From: JAUVRX01 sp049664225
GTDB lineage: Bacteria; Acidobacteriota; Thermoanaerobaculia; Multivoradales; JAHEKO01
Direction: 5' to 3'
Length of the DNA stretch: 39,105 nt
Assembly (NCBI GenBank): GCA_049664225.1
Contig: JBATEX010000051.1
Location: 1 to 39,105, forward strand
The notes below the pieces were generated by a model. The model was given only the letters and a program-made list of their open reading frames with translations. It was not told the DNA's origin and searched no databases. This document shows, one piece after another, positions 32,651 through 39,105 of the stretch (the first letter of the stretch is position 1; the number at the start of each line of letters is the position of its first letter). The translations under genes and the position numbers were made by a program.

Positions 32651-33723
32651 TTCTTCCTCCCTGTCAGGATCGCTACGTATCGGTCACCCGGAAGTGCTTC
32701 CTCTGTGTGTTCTTCCATGAGCGATATCAAGCCAGCCGTCGCTGCCGGCAGCACATTGAGGCTCTCCTGCTCCGCCAGCTTGCGAGTCGTCTGGAGCATC
32801 GCCTTGTCACTGACATAGGAGGCCCAGCCGCCGCTCGATCGGATCGCGTCGAGGGCGAGATCTCCGTCCAGAGAGTTCCAATTGATCAGAGGCTCGTTGA
32901 CCGCGGTCTCGCGGATCTTCTCGGGGCTCAGGGGCTCGCAGTGAAGCAGGTTTTTTCGGTAGGAGCGAACGATGGGATTCTTGCCGTACGTCGAGCCCGC
33001 CACCATGCGAGGAATGCGCGAGGTCTTGCCCCTCCTATGGAGGCTGACGAATCCCTTGTGGATTCCCGCCAAGGTCGTGCCGTTCGAGACCGGAACCGCC
33101 ACTACGGCGGGTGCGTCCCTCAGTTCGTCGTAGATCTCATAGGCGATCTGACCGTAGGCGCTGAGCTGGATCGCAGTGTTGGCGCCCCCTGGATTGGCAT
33201 CGTAGAACTCGCTCTGGTCGGCCAGCTCCTTGGAAGCTTCGACCGCGCGCTCGTAGTCACCCGCAACTCTCCGAATCTCGGCGCCTTCGTCTTCGATCTC
33301 GTGGATGCGGCCGGTGTGATACCCGGCCGGGATCAGCACCACCGCCCTGACACCAGCCAGCCGGGCCGCTTCCGCGACGGCCACCCCATAGTTGCCGCAG
33401 GTCGCCACGGTCACGGTGTCGAATCCCCGGCGCAGCGCATCCATCACCTGAGCGAAAGCTATTCGGTCCTTCTGAGTGCCGCTCGGATTCGCGCCCTCGA
33501 ACTTCAGGAACAGCTGGCGCAGGCCAGTCTCCCGCTCGAGGTGCCTACCGCGAGTCAGAGCGGTGTCACCGACTTCTGATTCGAAGATGTCCTCGTAAGC
33601 CTCGAGCCGCTCCTCGATCGGAGCCTCCGGATTGGCGGCTCGCGCCATGGCCTCACGAATGTGCGGCCCCTGCAGGGGTTGGCCCACCGCACCGTCCAGC
33701 AGGTTGAGAGTCTGCTCGGTCAT
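32647..33723 (-). CDS. PLP-dependent enzyme of the threonine synthase/cysteate synthase fold
   Basis: This 358-residue fold-type II PLP enzyme has the cofactor lysine in GANPSGTQKDR (Lys85) and a phosphate-binding loop in TVATCGNYGVAVAEAA. An AGVRAVVLIPAGY segment and a conserved VPVSNGTTLAGIHKG block follow. It would carry out a beta- or gamma-replacement on an amino acid. The usual threonine synthase N-terminal domain is missing, so a different substrate is likely. The start ATG is 24 bases downstream of the small acidic-tailed protein, and it overlaps the DUF1611 start by four bases, which indicates coupled translation. Confidence 0.88.
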   Translation of the reverse strand: MTEQTLNLLDGAVGQPLQGPHIREAMARAANPEAPIEERLEAYEDIFESEVGDTALTRGRHLERETGLRQLFLKFEGANPSGTQKDRIAFAQVMDALRRGFDTVTVATCGNYGVAVAEAARLAGVRAVVLIPAGYHTGRIHEIEDEGAEIRRVAGDYERAVEASKELADQSEFYDANPGGANTAIQLSAYGQIAYEIYDELRDAPAVVAVPVSNGTTLAGIHKGFVSLHRRGKTSRIPRMVAGSTYGKNPIVRSYRKNLLHCEPLSPEKIRETAVNEPLINWNSLDGDLALDAIRSSGGWASYVSDKAMLQTTRKLAEQESLNVLPAATAGLISLMEEHTEEALPGDRYVAILTGRKK

Positions 33724-33747
33724 TGACTTGCTCGAAAGGCTCGACGC

Positions 33748-34293
33748 CTAGCGCTTGGGGCCGCCCCGTGGGCGATGGATCCTTCGATCGACGGTTGCCG
33801 CCGGTAGGTCGAACTCGAGATCGTCGTTGACGTAGAGATCGTCGTCGAGCTCTACTATGTCCAGGTCATCGTTGCCGTAGGTCACCATTGTCACGAGGCT
33901 GTCTTGAGCGGGTCGATCCTGTCTCAGGCTCGACCTGAGCTCTTTGAAGGACTCGCCGAGCTGATTCCAGGAGTCGTTGATGCTCTCGATGACATCGTCT
34001 CGAGAGGCCTGCCCTTTGGCCAGGCACTCCCTGATCTCCGTGCGCAGAATCAGAGCTTCGCGATACATCTCTTCGGCTTCCAGGGCGAGATTTGGGGCCT
34101 CGCCCGCATCGTCGTAAGCGGAACGGACCTCGAGCCCCGCCACGCGTGCCAAGAAGCGTTGCAGCTCCCGGTCGAGATCCTTGAGGTATCTTCTCCCGGA
34201 CTTCGGGTGGATCTTGTCGGAGCGGTTTGCGCTGACAATCCATTGATCCTGGTCTCGATTCTGGTGCTGCCTGGTCGGTGTCTTCTTGCTCAT
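33748..34293 (-). CDS. Unknown protein with helical core and acidic C-terminal tail
   Basis: This 181-residue protein is not recognised. The N-terminus is polar and basic (1-35), followed by two long predicted helices (about 36-58 and 66-124). Then comes a strongly acidic segment of Asp-Asp-Leu-type repeats (141-163: NDDLDIVELDDD, NDDLEFDL) and a basic end (PRGGPKR). It has one Cys (90) and no signal peptide. The ATG at 34293 has GGAGGA five bases upstream. It is first in the run and sits 62 bases from the sigma54 site. Possible roles are a carrier or substrate protein for the enzymes that follow, or a scaffold; this is inference only. Confidence 0.7.
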   Translation of the reverse strand: MSKKTPTRQHQNRDQDQWIVSANRSDKIHPKSGRRYLKDLDRELQRFLARVAGLEVRSAYDDAGEAPNLALEAEEMYREALILRTEIRECLAKGQASRDDVIESINDSWNQLGESFKELRSSLRQDRPAQDSLVTMVTYGNDDLDIVELDDDLYVNDDLEFDLPAATVDRRIHRPRGGPKR

Positions 34294-34354
34294 GCTCTTC
34301 CTCCAGTGTTTCTTGCCGAGATCGCCATCGCTGGAATCGGACAAGGGACCGTAA

Positions 34355-34371
34355 GGCAAACCGGATGCCAA
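34355..34371 (-). promoter_or_regulatory. Sigma54 (-24/-12) promoter of the seven-gene run
   Basis: The minus strand reads TTGGCATCCGGTTTGCC. This has the invariant GG and GC exactly ten bases apart, and TTGGCA...TTTGC matches the consensus TTGGCAC-N5-TTGC closely. Transcription would begin about 50 bases before the start codon at 34293. A sigma54 activator is encoded divergently 178 bases away, supporting the call. Confidence 0.7.
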
Positions 34372-34418
34372 GTCGGCGCTAGCCATCCCAGACCTAGAGA
34401 AGAGTAAGCGCTCACCAA

Positions 34419-34530
34419 GGAACTGTGGAAACAGGGACCTCCGAGTCGAGGGATCGTCGAGGGTGCGTTCGGAACTGAAATACCGAAATAAAAGGAATTG
34501 TGTTACCGATCAGAAATGGATTACAGTTCT
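34419..34530. promoter_or_regulatory. Candidate activator-binding sites (GGAACTGT repeats)
   Basis: GGAACTGT at 34419-34426, GGAACTGA at 34471-34478 and the inverted ACAGTTCT at 34523-34530 are spaced exactly 52 bases apart, five helical turns. They lie about 50-160 bases upstream of the -24/-12 site, where sigma54 activators usually bind. No other gene is in this gap. Confidence 0.45.
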
Positions 34531-34548
34531 GGATGATGGGAGGGGCCC

Positions 34549-35994
34549 ATGCTGATTCGAATGCTGCTTCTGGTTGAGACAAGCGGCCTGCGCAACCGCC
34601 TCTGCAGCTCCTTGGCCGAGCTTGGAGTACTGGTGTTCGACGAGTCCGAGGCCAACAAGCTGTGGAGCCGCCTCGGGGAAGATTCCTTTGATCTGGTGGT
34701 GGCCACCCGGTCGATGCTGCCGACCGATGTCGAACGCGGGATCGAAGAGATTCGGTCACTGCCTTACCGGCCGGAGGTCATCGTCCTGGCGGACCTCGCC
34801 GAGGCTGAGGAGCGCGCCGCATTGCAGAAAGGCGGCGCCTTCGCCGTCATCGACAAGACGATGCCGCTGGAGCCCCTCATCCAGGCACTGCGCACGGTTC
34901 TCCTGCGATTTCAGGAGCTTGGTGTCAGTCGGCTGAGAGAGTCGCGTCAGCAACGCTCCAAGCTCGACGACTTCTCCTCAGAGAGTCCCGTCATGCGACG
35001 ACTTCTGGAGCTCGCGCGGCGAGTTTCCAATACCGACACGTCGTTGTTGATACTCGGCGAGACCGGTGTCGGCAAAGAGTGGTTGGCGCGAGCGGTCCAC
35101 TCCGAAGGTACCCGCAGTGCCTTGCCGTTCATCGCGGTCAACTGCGCGGCGGTGCCGGAAACGCTATTGGAGAGCGAGCTTTTCGGCCACGAAAGGGGGG
35201 CTTTCACCGGTGCAGTCCGGGCGCGTCGAGGTTGCTTCGAGCTCGCCCATCGCGGCACGCTGTTCCTGGACGAGGTCGGCGACATCCCTGTCCATCTCCA
35301 GGCCAAGCTGTTGCGGGCTCTTCAGGAGCGGGAGATCCATCGTCTCGGTGCTGAAAGCCCGATACGGGTCGACGCTCGGGTCATGGCGGCCACGAACCGG
35401 AATCTGGAAGTGGCGATCGAGGCTGGGCAATTCCGGCCGGACCTCTTCTACCGTCTGAGCGTCGTAACGCTGACCATCCCACCGCTTCGCGAGCGGCGGG
35501 AGGACATCGTGCCGCTGGTCGAGAACTACCTGGAGGATTTCCGCCAACAGATGGGCCGTCTCCGCGTCCAGGGCATAGAGGAGTCGGCGCTCGAGGCGAT
35601 GTGCTCCTACGAGTGGCCGGGCAACGTCCGCGAGCTGATCAACGTCGTGGAGCGGGCAATGCTGCTGTGCGATGGAGAAGTGATCACGCACGAGCACCTC
35701 CCCGATGCCATCGCCGTCGGATTCCCCCAACATCTTCAAATGGAGGCCCTCGACGAGCCCTTCAGCTCTTTCGAGTCGCTGCTGAACGGGACACTGGCGG
35801 AAGGGAGAAGCCGCCTGGTGGAATCGTTCGAGTGTGAGTACCTGTCGCGGCTATTGCAGCGGACATCCGGCAACATCGCAGAGACGGCAGTCACCGCGGG
35901 CATCGATCCGCGCACCCTCTATAACAAGATGAAGGCCTTCGGACTGCGCAAGGAGGACTTCCGCCAGTCGACCCGTGAGCCCTTGCGCCCCTAG
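34549..35994 (+). CDS. Sigma54-dependent transcriptional activator with degenerate receiver domain
   Basis: This 481-residue NtrC-type activator has three parts. The N-terminal domain (1-120) has a receiver-like fold, but the phospho-acceptor Asp position reads Thr/Arg (FDLVVATRSMLP, 47-58), so normal phosphorylation is unlikely. The AAA+ domain is complete: Walker A GETGVGKE (170-177), GAFTGA (217-222), LFLDEVGD Walker B, and the R-finger region. The C-terminal Fis-type helix-turn-helix includes GNIAETAVTAGIDPRTLYNKM. It should activate sigma54 promoters, most likely the one at 34355-34371. GGGAGG stands five bases before the ATG. The stop codon and last codons fall in the C-rich repeat. Confidence 0.95.
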   Translation: MLIRMLLLVETSGLRNRLCSSLAELGVLVFDESEANKLWSRLGEDSFDLVVATRSMLPTDVERGIEEIRSLPYRPEVIVLADLAEAEERAALQKGGAFAVIDKTMPLEPLIQALRTVLLRFQELGVSRLRESRQQRSKLDDFSSESPVMRRLLELARRVSNTDTSLLILGETGVGKEWLARAVHSEGTRSALPFIAVNCAAVPETLLESELFGHERGAFTGAVRARRGCFELAHRGTLFLDEVGDIPVHLQAKLLRALQEREIHRLGAESPIRVDARVMAATNRNLEVAIEAGQFRPDLFYRLSVVTLTIPPLRERREDIVPLVENYLEDFRQQMGRLRVQGIEESALEAMCSYEWPGNVRELINVVERAMLLCDGEVITHEHLPDAIAVGFPQHLQMEALDEPFSSFESLLNGTLAEGRSRLVESFECEYLSRLLQRTSGNIAETAVTAGIDPRTLYNKMKAFGLRKEDFRQSTREPLRP

Positions 35995-36086
35995 GCCCTT
36001 ACCTCCCTTTTGCCTTCAACGGTGCTAGCGGTTTGTTCGGGTGGTTCGACAGGGGGTGCCGAGTCGAGCGCATGGCAAGGGCCTTG
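35980..36086. repeat. Intergenic R3 and R2 modules
   Basis: A C-rich R3 module (35980-36020, with CCCCTAGGCCCTTACCTCCC) overlaps the last codons of the activator gene. It is followed by an R2 copy in reverse complement (36036-36083: TTCGGGTGGTTCG ... GTCGAGCGCATGGCAAGG). No R1 hairpin is present. The remaining bases to 36224 contain only the leader of the lipoprotein gene. Confidence 0.55.
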
Positions 36087-36224
36087 GAAGTTCACGGGAG
36101 ATCCGGCGCGATGACGTGACGGCTCACCCGAGCGGGCGTCTACGCGATAGGCACTTGAATACAGTGGGTGGTAGGAGTAGCGTGGAGGGGAAGCAACGAC
36201 TGTCAGATCCGAGAGGAGGATCGG

Positions 36225-36833
36225 GTGCAGAGGGTCCGCTCAGTGAACCCCCCACTTCTGGTCCTGGTGTCGGCCCTTGTGTTGTCGTCTTGTGCCACCA
36301 CTGACCCCTATCCTGAAGAGTGGCCGCCGATCATCGAGGCCGAAAAAGGCGACTGTTCCGCATTCATCGGCACCTTCGACAATGGCTATTCGGCGTCGAG
36401 CCATGATGCGATTCCGATGAAAGGTGGCCTGATCGCACTGTTGATCGGGACGGCGAAGCCAGCCGCGACCTCAGGTGCCAAAACGGTCACGCGCGTGTCC
36501 ATTGAGCAGCCCTCTCCCAACCGGCTGGTGATCACGGGCTTGAACTTCAGCGAGTTCGTTCGGCAAGGGGACAGGAGCCTCTCTGGCGGCTCATGCTCCA
36601 AGAAGGGCCTGCCCGTCTCGGGCAAATTCGGCGGAGTCAACGTCGAGAATATGGTCGGCTTCGTCTCTGCCAAGGGCTACTTGACCCGGGCGGAGAGCGG
36701 TGATCTGGTAGCGCGGATCCGCTCGACCTTCACCGGGATCGCACTTGTGGTTCCCATGACCTCTTCGGCTACGAGCTGGTATCGATTCAAGCGGATCGAA
36801 GAGAATCCGGCTACCGCCGATCCAGTACAGTAA
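36225..36833 (+). CDS. Predicted lipoprotein of unknown function
   Basis: This 202-residue protein starts at GTG 36225, with AGGAGG five bases upstream. The signal peptide ends in lipobox LVLSSC, so the mature protein is lipid-anchored at Cys20. The mature part is beta-rich (NRLVITGLNFSEF; GDLVARIRSTFTGIALVVPMTS) and has two further Cys (in KGDCSAF and GGSCSKKG), possibly a disulfide. It matches no family I recognise. The longer frame from 36168 lacks a signal at its start and was discarded. Confidence 0.7.
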   Translation: MQRVRSVNPPLLVLVSALVLSSCATTDPYPEEWPPIIEAEKGDCSAFIGTFDNGYSASSHDAIPMKGGLIALLIGTAKPAATSGAKTVTRVSIEQPSPNRLVITGLNFSEFVRQGDRSLSGGSCSKKGLPVSGKFGGVNVENMVGFVSAKGYLTRAESGDLVARIRSTFTGIALVVPMTSSATSWYRFKRIEENPATADPVQ

Positions 36834-36900
36834 AATCACCCAACTCATCGCACCGAGAGTACGGAGCTTCTCGACAACGGTAGTGAATCGGGAGACCGAC

Positions 36901-37380
36901 ATGGATATCGTTCTCTACGATCTCCAGGGGCAAGAGCTCTCCACTCTGATTCAAAGTCCGTACTACGAGGGAGAAGGACACTTTTCACCGGAAGGTCGCT
37001 GGTTGGCCTATTCCTCGGGCGAATCTGGACAGTTCCAGGTGTACATCGTGCCGCTGTCCGGCGAGGGTGGCAAGTTCCAGATCTCTACGGACGGAGGCCT
37101 GCACCCGAAGTGGCATCCAAGCGGTGAAAGGCTCTTCTACATCAGTCCCCGAATCGAGCTGATGGCGGTGAATGTGAACCTCGAGGGCGATATCGAGATC
37201 GGTGTGCCGGAACGACTGTTCAACATCCGGTACCCGCTCAATAACGACTATCCGTATCAAGTGATGCCGGACGGCGAGAGCTTCCTGGTCCCCAGAGGGC
37301 TATCCTCCCTTGCGCTGCCAGAACCCTCTGGGATCCCCTCGGCCGAGCCCTGGCGCTTTCCTGCAGAACCCAAGAGATAA
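36901..37380 (+). pseudogene. C-terminal relic of a TolB/PD40 propeller protein with a repeat-derived end
   Basis: The 159-residue frame begins inside a propeller (DIVLYDLQGQELS) and shows FSPEGRWLAYSSGESGQFQVYIVPLSGEGGKFQIS-type text. It aligns with residues 740-830 or so of the kinase-propeller at 14874-17555 (EGRWLAY vs DGRWISY; GGKFQIS vs GGKWQIS). No kinase or N-terminal propeller is upstream. The last 30 or so codons, from about 37285, are the R1 hairpin repeat, which supplies a new C-terminus. It has a usable start (ATG with GGGAG), so expression is possible, but it is probably a gene remnant. Confidence 0.65.
37285..37339 (-). repeat. Hairpin repeat R1, copy D (inside a reading frame)
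   Basis: The minus strand reads CCAGAGGGTTCTGGCAGCG, AAGGGAGGATAG, CCCTCTGG. It is the same core as the other copies, but the inner stem has changed from GGGG/CCCC to GAGG/CCTC with pairing kept. It forms the end of the propeller relic. Confidence 0.7.
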
Positions 37381-37465
37381 CAACTCCCTCTCGAGACTAG
37401 GGTCCGTACAGGAGGCGTTTGTAGGGTAAGGTGTTTTCGTACTGACAGACTGCCTTGAGGATTCC

Positions 37466-38386
37466 ATGATGAAGATCAGAACCTTGCTCTTTTTCGCCTG
37501 CCTGGTACTACCTCCAGTCGGGGCCAGCGCCGAGGAGGCGCCCACCTCATCTCCTACTATGCCGGAGGTTCTGGCCAACTCGAGTCCTTCCGACTGGCGA
37601 GTCCTCGATCCCGCCGAGACCCTGGTTCTCGATCTGCCGAGTGGTCGCGTGATCATGGCGCTGGCGCCCGAGTTCGCGCCCGAGCATGTCGCCAACATCA
37701 AGGCCCTGGTGGCGGAGAGGTTCTACGACGATCTCGTGATAGTGCGCTCGCAGGACAACTACGTCGTGCAGTGGGGTGACCCGGCCGAGGATCCGGCAAA
37801 GCGCAAGCCGGTCAAGAAGGCCCGCACATCGCTTGCGCCCGAGTTCGATCGGGCCCTGAACGATGACTTGCCCGCAACGCTTCTGCCGGATGGCGATGCC
37901 TATGCGCCGCAGGTGGGATTCGCCGACGGATTCCCCGTGGCCGTCGATCCAGCGGCCGGTCGCATGTGGCTCACCCATTGCTACGGCATGGTCGGCGTAG
38001 GCCGCGACGTCGCGCTGGACTCGGGCAACGGCGGCGAGATGTATGTCGTCATCGGCCACGCCCCGCGTCATCTGGATCTCAACGTCACCCTGGTCGGTAG
38101 GGTCGTGCAGGGAATCGAGGTTCTCTCGACCCTGCCTCGAGGTACGGGACCGTTGGGCTTTTACGAGGATCCCGAGCAGTTTGTCGAGATCGGCTCTGTT
38201 CGCCTCGGTAGCGAAATCCCGAAGGCAGAGTGGCAGGACCTGGAGGTCCTCCGCACCGACACGGCCACATTCAAGGCTCTGATCGAGTCGCGGCGGAACC
38301 GCCACGAGTCGTGGTTCGCCTCGCCGACCGGCCACATCGGGCTCTGCAATGTACCCCTGCCCGTGCGGCCAGTCGCTGAGGACTGA
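37466..38386 (+). CDS. Exported cyclophilin-type peptidyl-prolyl isomerase
   Basis: This 306-residue protein has a signal peptide (1-23, ending ASA-EE) and one cyclophilin barrel. Visible blocks are VLDLPSGRVIMALAPEFAPEHVANIKAL, FYDDLVIVRSQDNYVVQWGDP, a divergent active-site loop, GGEMYVVIGHAPRHLDLNVTLVGRVVQGIEVL and GFYEDPEQF. It probably assists folding of periplasmic proteins. The region after residue 260 is an extra tail. Tandem ATGs at 37466/37469 follow a short GAGG. It is convergent with the cytochrome gene; stop codons are 15 bases apart. Confidence 0.88.
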   Translation: MMKIRTLLFFACLVLPPVGASAEEAPTSSPTMPEVLANSSPSDWRVLDPAETLVLDLPSGRVIMALAPEFAPEHVANIKALVAERFYDDLVIVRSQDNYVVQWGDPAEDPAKRKPVKKARTSLAPEFDRALNDDLPATLLPDGDAYAPQVGFADGFPVAVDPAAGRMWLTHCYGMVGVGRDVALDSGNGGEMYVVIGHAPRHLDLNVTLVGRVVQGIEVLSTLPRGTGPLGFYEDPEQFVEIGSVRLGSEIPKAEWQDLEVLRTDTATFKALIESRRNRHESWFASPTGHIGLCNVPLPVRPVAED

Positions 38387-38401
38387 GTCTCCCTTCTCGA
38401 A

Positions 38402-39105
38402 TCAGCCTTCGTGGTGCAGCCGCATCTCCTCGGCCATCTCCTGGATGTCGGCCAGGTCGCGGACCATCTCACTCCAGCCGTACCACAGCGCGTAGTCGGG
38501 GTTGGCGTGGAAGGCTCCCTGAAACGCCCGCATCCGATGCTTGAGATGCATCTCGAACAGGGTCTGCTCGATCGGGGTCGGGGCATCGTGGAAAGTCAGA
38601 AGGTCTGGAAAGGCGTAGGCATACCCTTCGGGCTTCTCGAGAATACCGTCGGCGTAGAGGCCGGTAATGACGCGGATCGCCTCGGCCAGCAGATGGTCCA
38701 CTTCACGAATGAGGTCATCACCCTTGGCCATCTCGGCCTTGGCGAAGTTCTCCGAGTGGCAGTCACTGCAGGCGGCCAGGATCTTGGCGCGCTCGGCGTC
38801 GAACTCCTCCTGGGTCAGGCGCGCGACCTGAGCGGCCTTGACGACCTCGAGGCGAGCTGTCGGGTTGCCCTCCGGATCGAGCACGCCGAGTGCCTGGAGG
38901 ATCGTGATCTGGTCGGCTTTCCACTGTTCGTCCTCGGGTAACGGCAGTCGCACCGCGAGGAAGCCCCAAGGTGTGCGTACTTCGTGGTCACCATTGCGCA
39001 TGTGGCAGGTTTGGCAGGTTGGCGCCGCGGCGGTCTCGGGCAGGATCCCGTTCTGCTTCAGCAGGTATCGGACTCCGTGCTTCGAGGCCGAGTACATCTC
39101 CCACT
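38402..39105 (-). CDS. C-terminal part of a multihaem cytochrome c (hydroxylamine oxidoreductase-like), truncated by the window edge
   Basis: The visible 234 residues begin within W-E-M-Y-S-A-S-K-H-G, a block found next to a haem site in HAO-family octahaem cytochromes. They contain two haem-binding motifs, CQTCH and CSDCH. A helical domain without haem motifs follows, ending in HHEG. Upstream residues, with the remaining haem sites and any signal peptide, are outside the window; the Met at 39097 is not the real start. It is likely a periplasmic electron-transfer or nitrogen-compound redox protein. Confidence 0.8.
   Translation of the reverse strand, partial: WEMYSASKHGVRYLLKQNGILPETAAAPTCQTCHMRNGDHEVRTPWGFLAVRLPLPEDEQWKADQITILQALGVLDPEGNPTARLEVVKAAQVARLTQEEFDAERAKILAACSDCHSENFAKAEMAKGDDLIREVDHLLAEAIRVITGLYADGILEKPEGYAYAFPDLLTFHDAPTPIEQTLFEMHLKHRMRAFQGAFHANPDYALWYGWSEMVRDLADIQEMAEEMRLHHEG

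Noticed and set aside
29190..34293. Known antiphage (Qat/CBASS type IV) or queuosine island based on the QueC-like domain
   Set aside because: No CD-NTase, QueD/E/F, TGT, nuclease or other partner of those systems is present. Neighbours are a PLP enzyme, DUF1611 and transporters.
29190..34293. Mycofactocin cluster based on the creatininase domain
   Set aside because: There is no radical SAM MftC, MftB, MftD or MftA-like peptide. Only the creatininase domain is shared.

Overview
The window is GC-rich, densely coded bacterial DNA. A serine/threonine kinase fused to a TolB/PD40 beta-propeller, TonB-dependent uptake, abundant lipoproteins and secreted hydrolases, an HAO-like multihaem cytochrome and a probable selenoprotein all suggest an Acidobacteriota-like, Gram-negative organism. 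This is inference from gene content; there is no rRNA or tRNA marker in the window.

Layout. 1-783: a modular intergenic repeat, then a secreted peroxiredoxin-like protein with an in-frame UGA at its catalytic Cys position and a bacterial SECIS-like hairpin, so a likely selenoprotein. 784-5073: PlsB-like acyltransferase and long-chain acyl-CoA synthetase (lipid synthesis), plus a small exported protein. 5074-8109: repeat element, YceI protein, its likely MarR regulator, and a divergent MFS transporter. 8335-13402: HGSNAT-like acyltransferase and M1 aminopeptidase with HEAT repeats, with a divergent secreted amidohydrolase. 13447-18225: cysteine-rich 4Fe-4S protein, kinase-TolB receptor and TfoX-N protein. 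18779-23641: TonB receptor and lipoprotein deaminase/amidohydrolase, a repeat element, and a UPF0316 membrane protein.

23681-34293 is one minus-strand run of seven closely spaced or overlapping genes. In transcription order they are an unknown acidic-tailed protein, a PLP enzyme of the threonine-synthase fold, a DUF1611 P-loop enzyme, a QueC-like PP-loop ATPase fused to a creatininase, a tandem universal stress protein, an APC permease with USP domains, and a cation-chloride-cotransporter-like protein. A good sigma54 (-24/-12) site lies before the first gene, and a sigma54 activator with a degenerate receiver domain is divergently encoded next to it. This is the best candidate in the window for an undescribed system, perhaps making or modifying a small molecule or peptide under stress control.

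34549-39105: the activator, a small lipoprotein, a C-terminal relic of a TolB/PD40 protein whose end is supplied by a repeat element, an exported cyclophilin, and the C-terminal part of a multihaem cytochrome that runs off the window.

A family of hairpin elements (conserved loop, stems that change but stay paired) and associated short modules recurs in the intergenic regions at 1-155, 784-1080, 5111-5425, 22617-22940, 35980-36086 and inside the reading frame at 37285-37339. No CRISPR array, IS transposase, tRNA or rRNA was seen.
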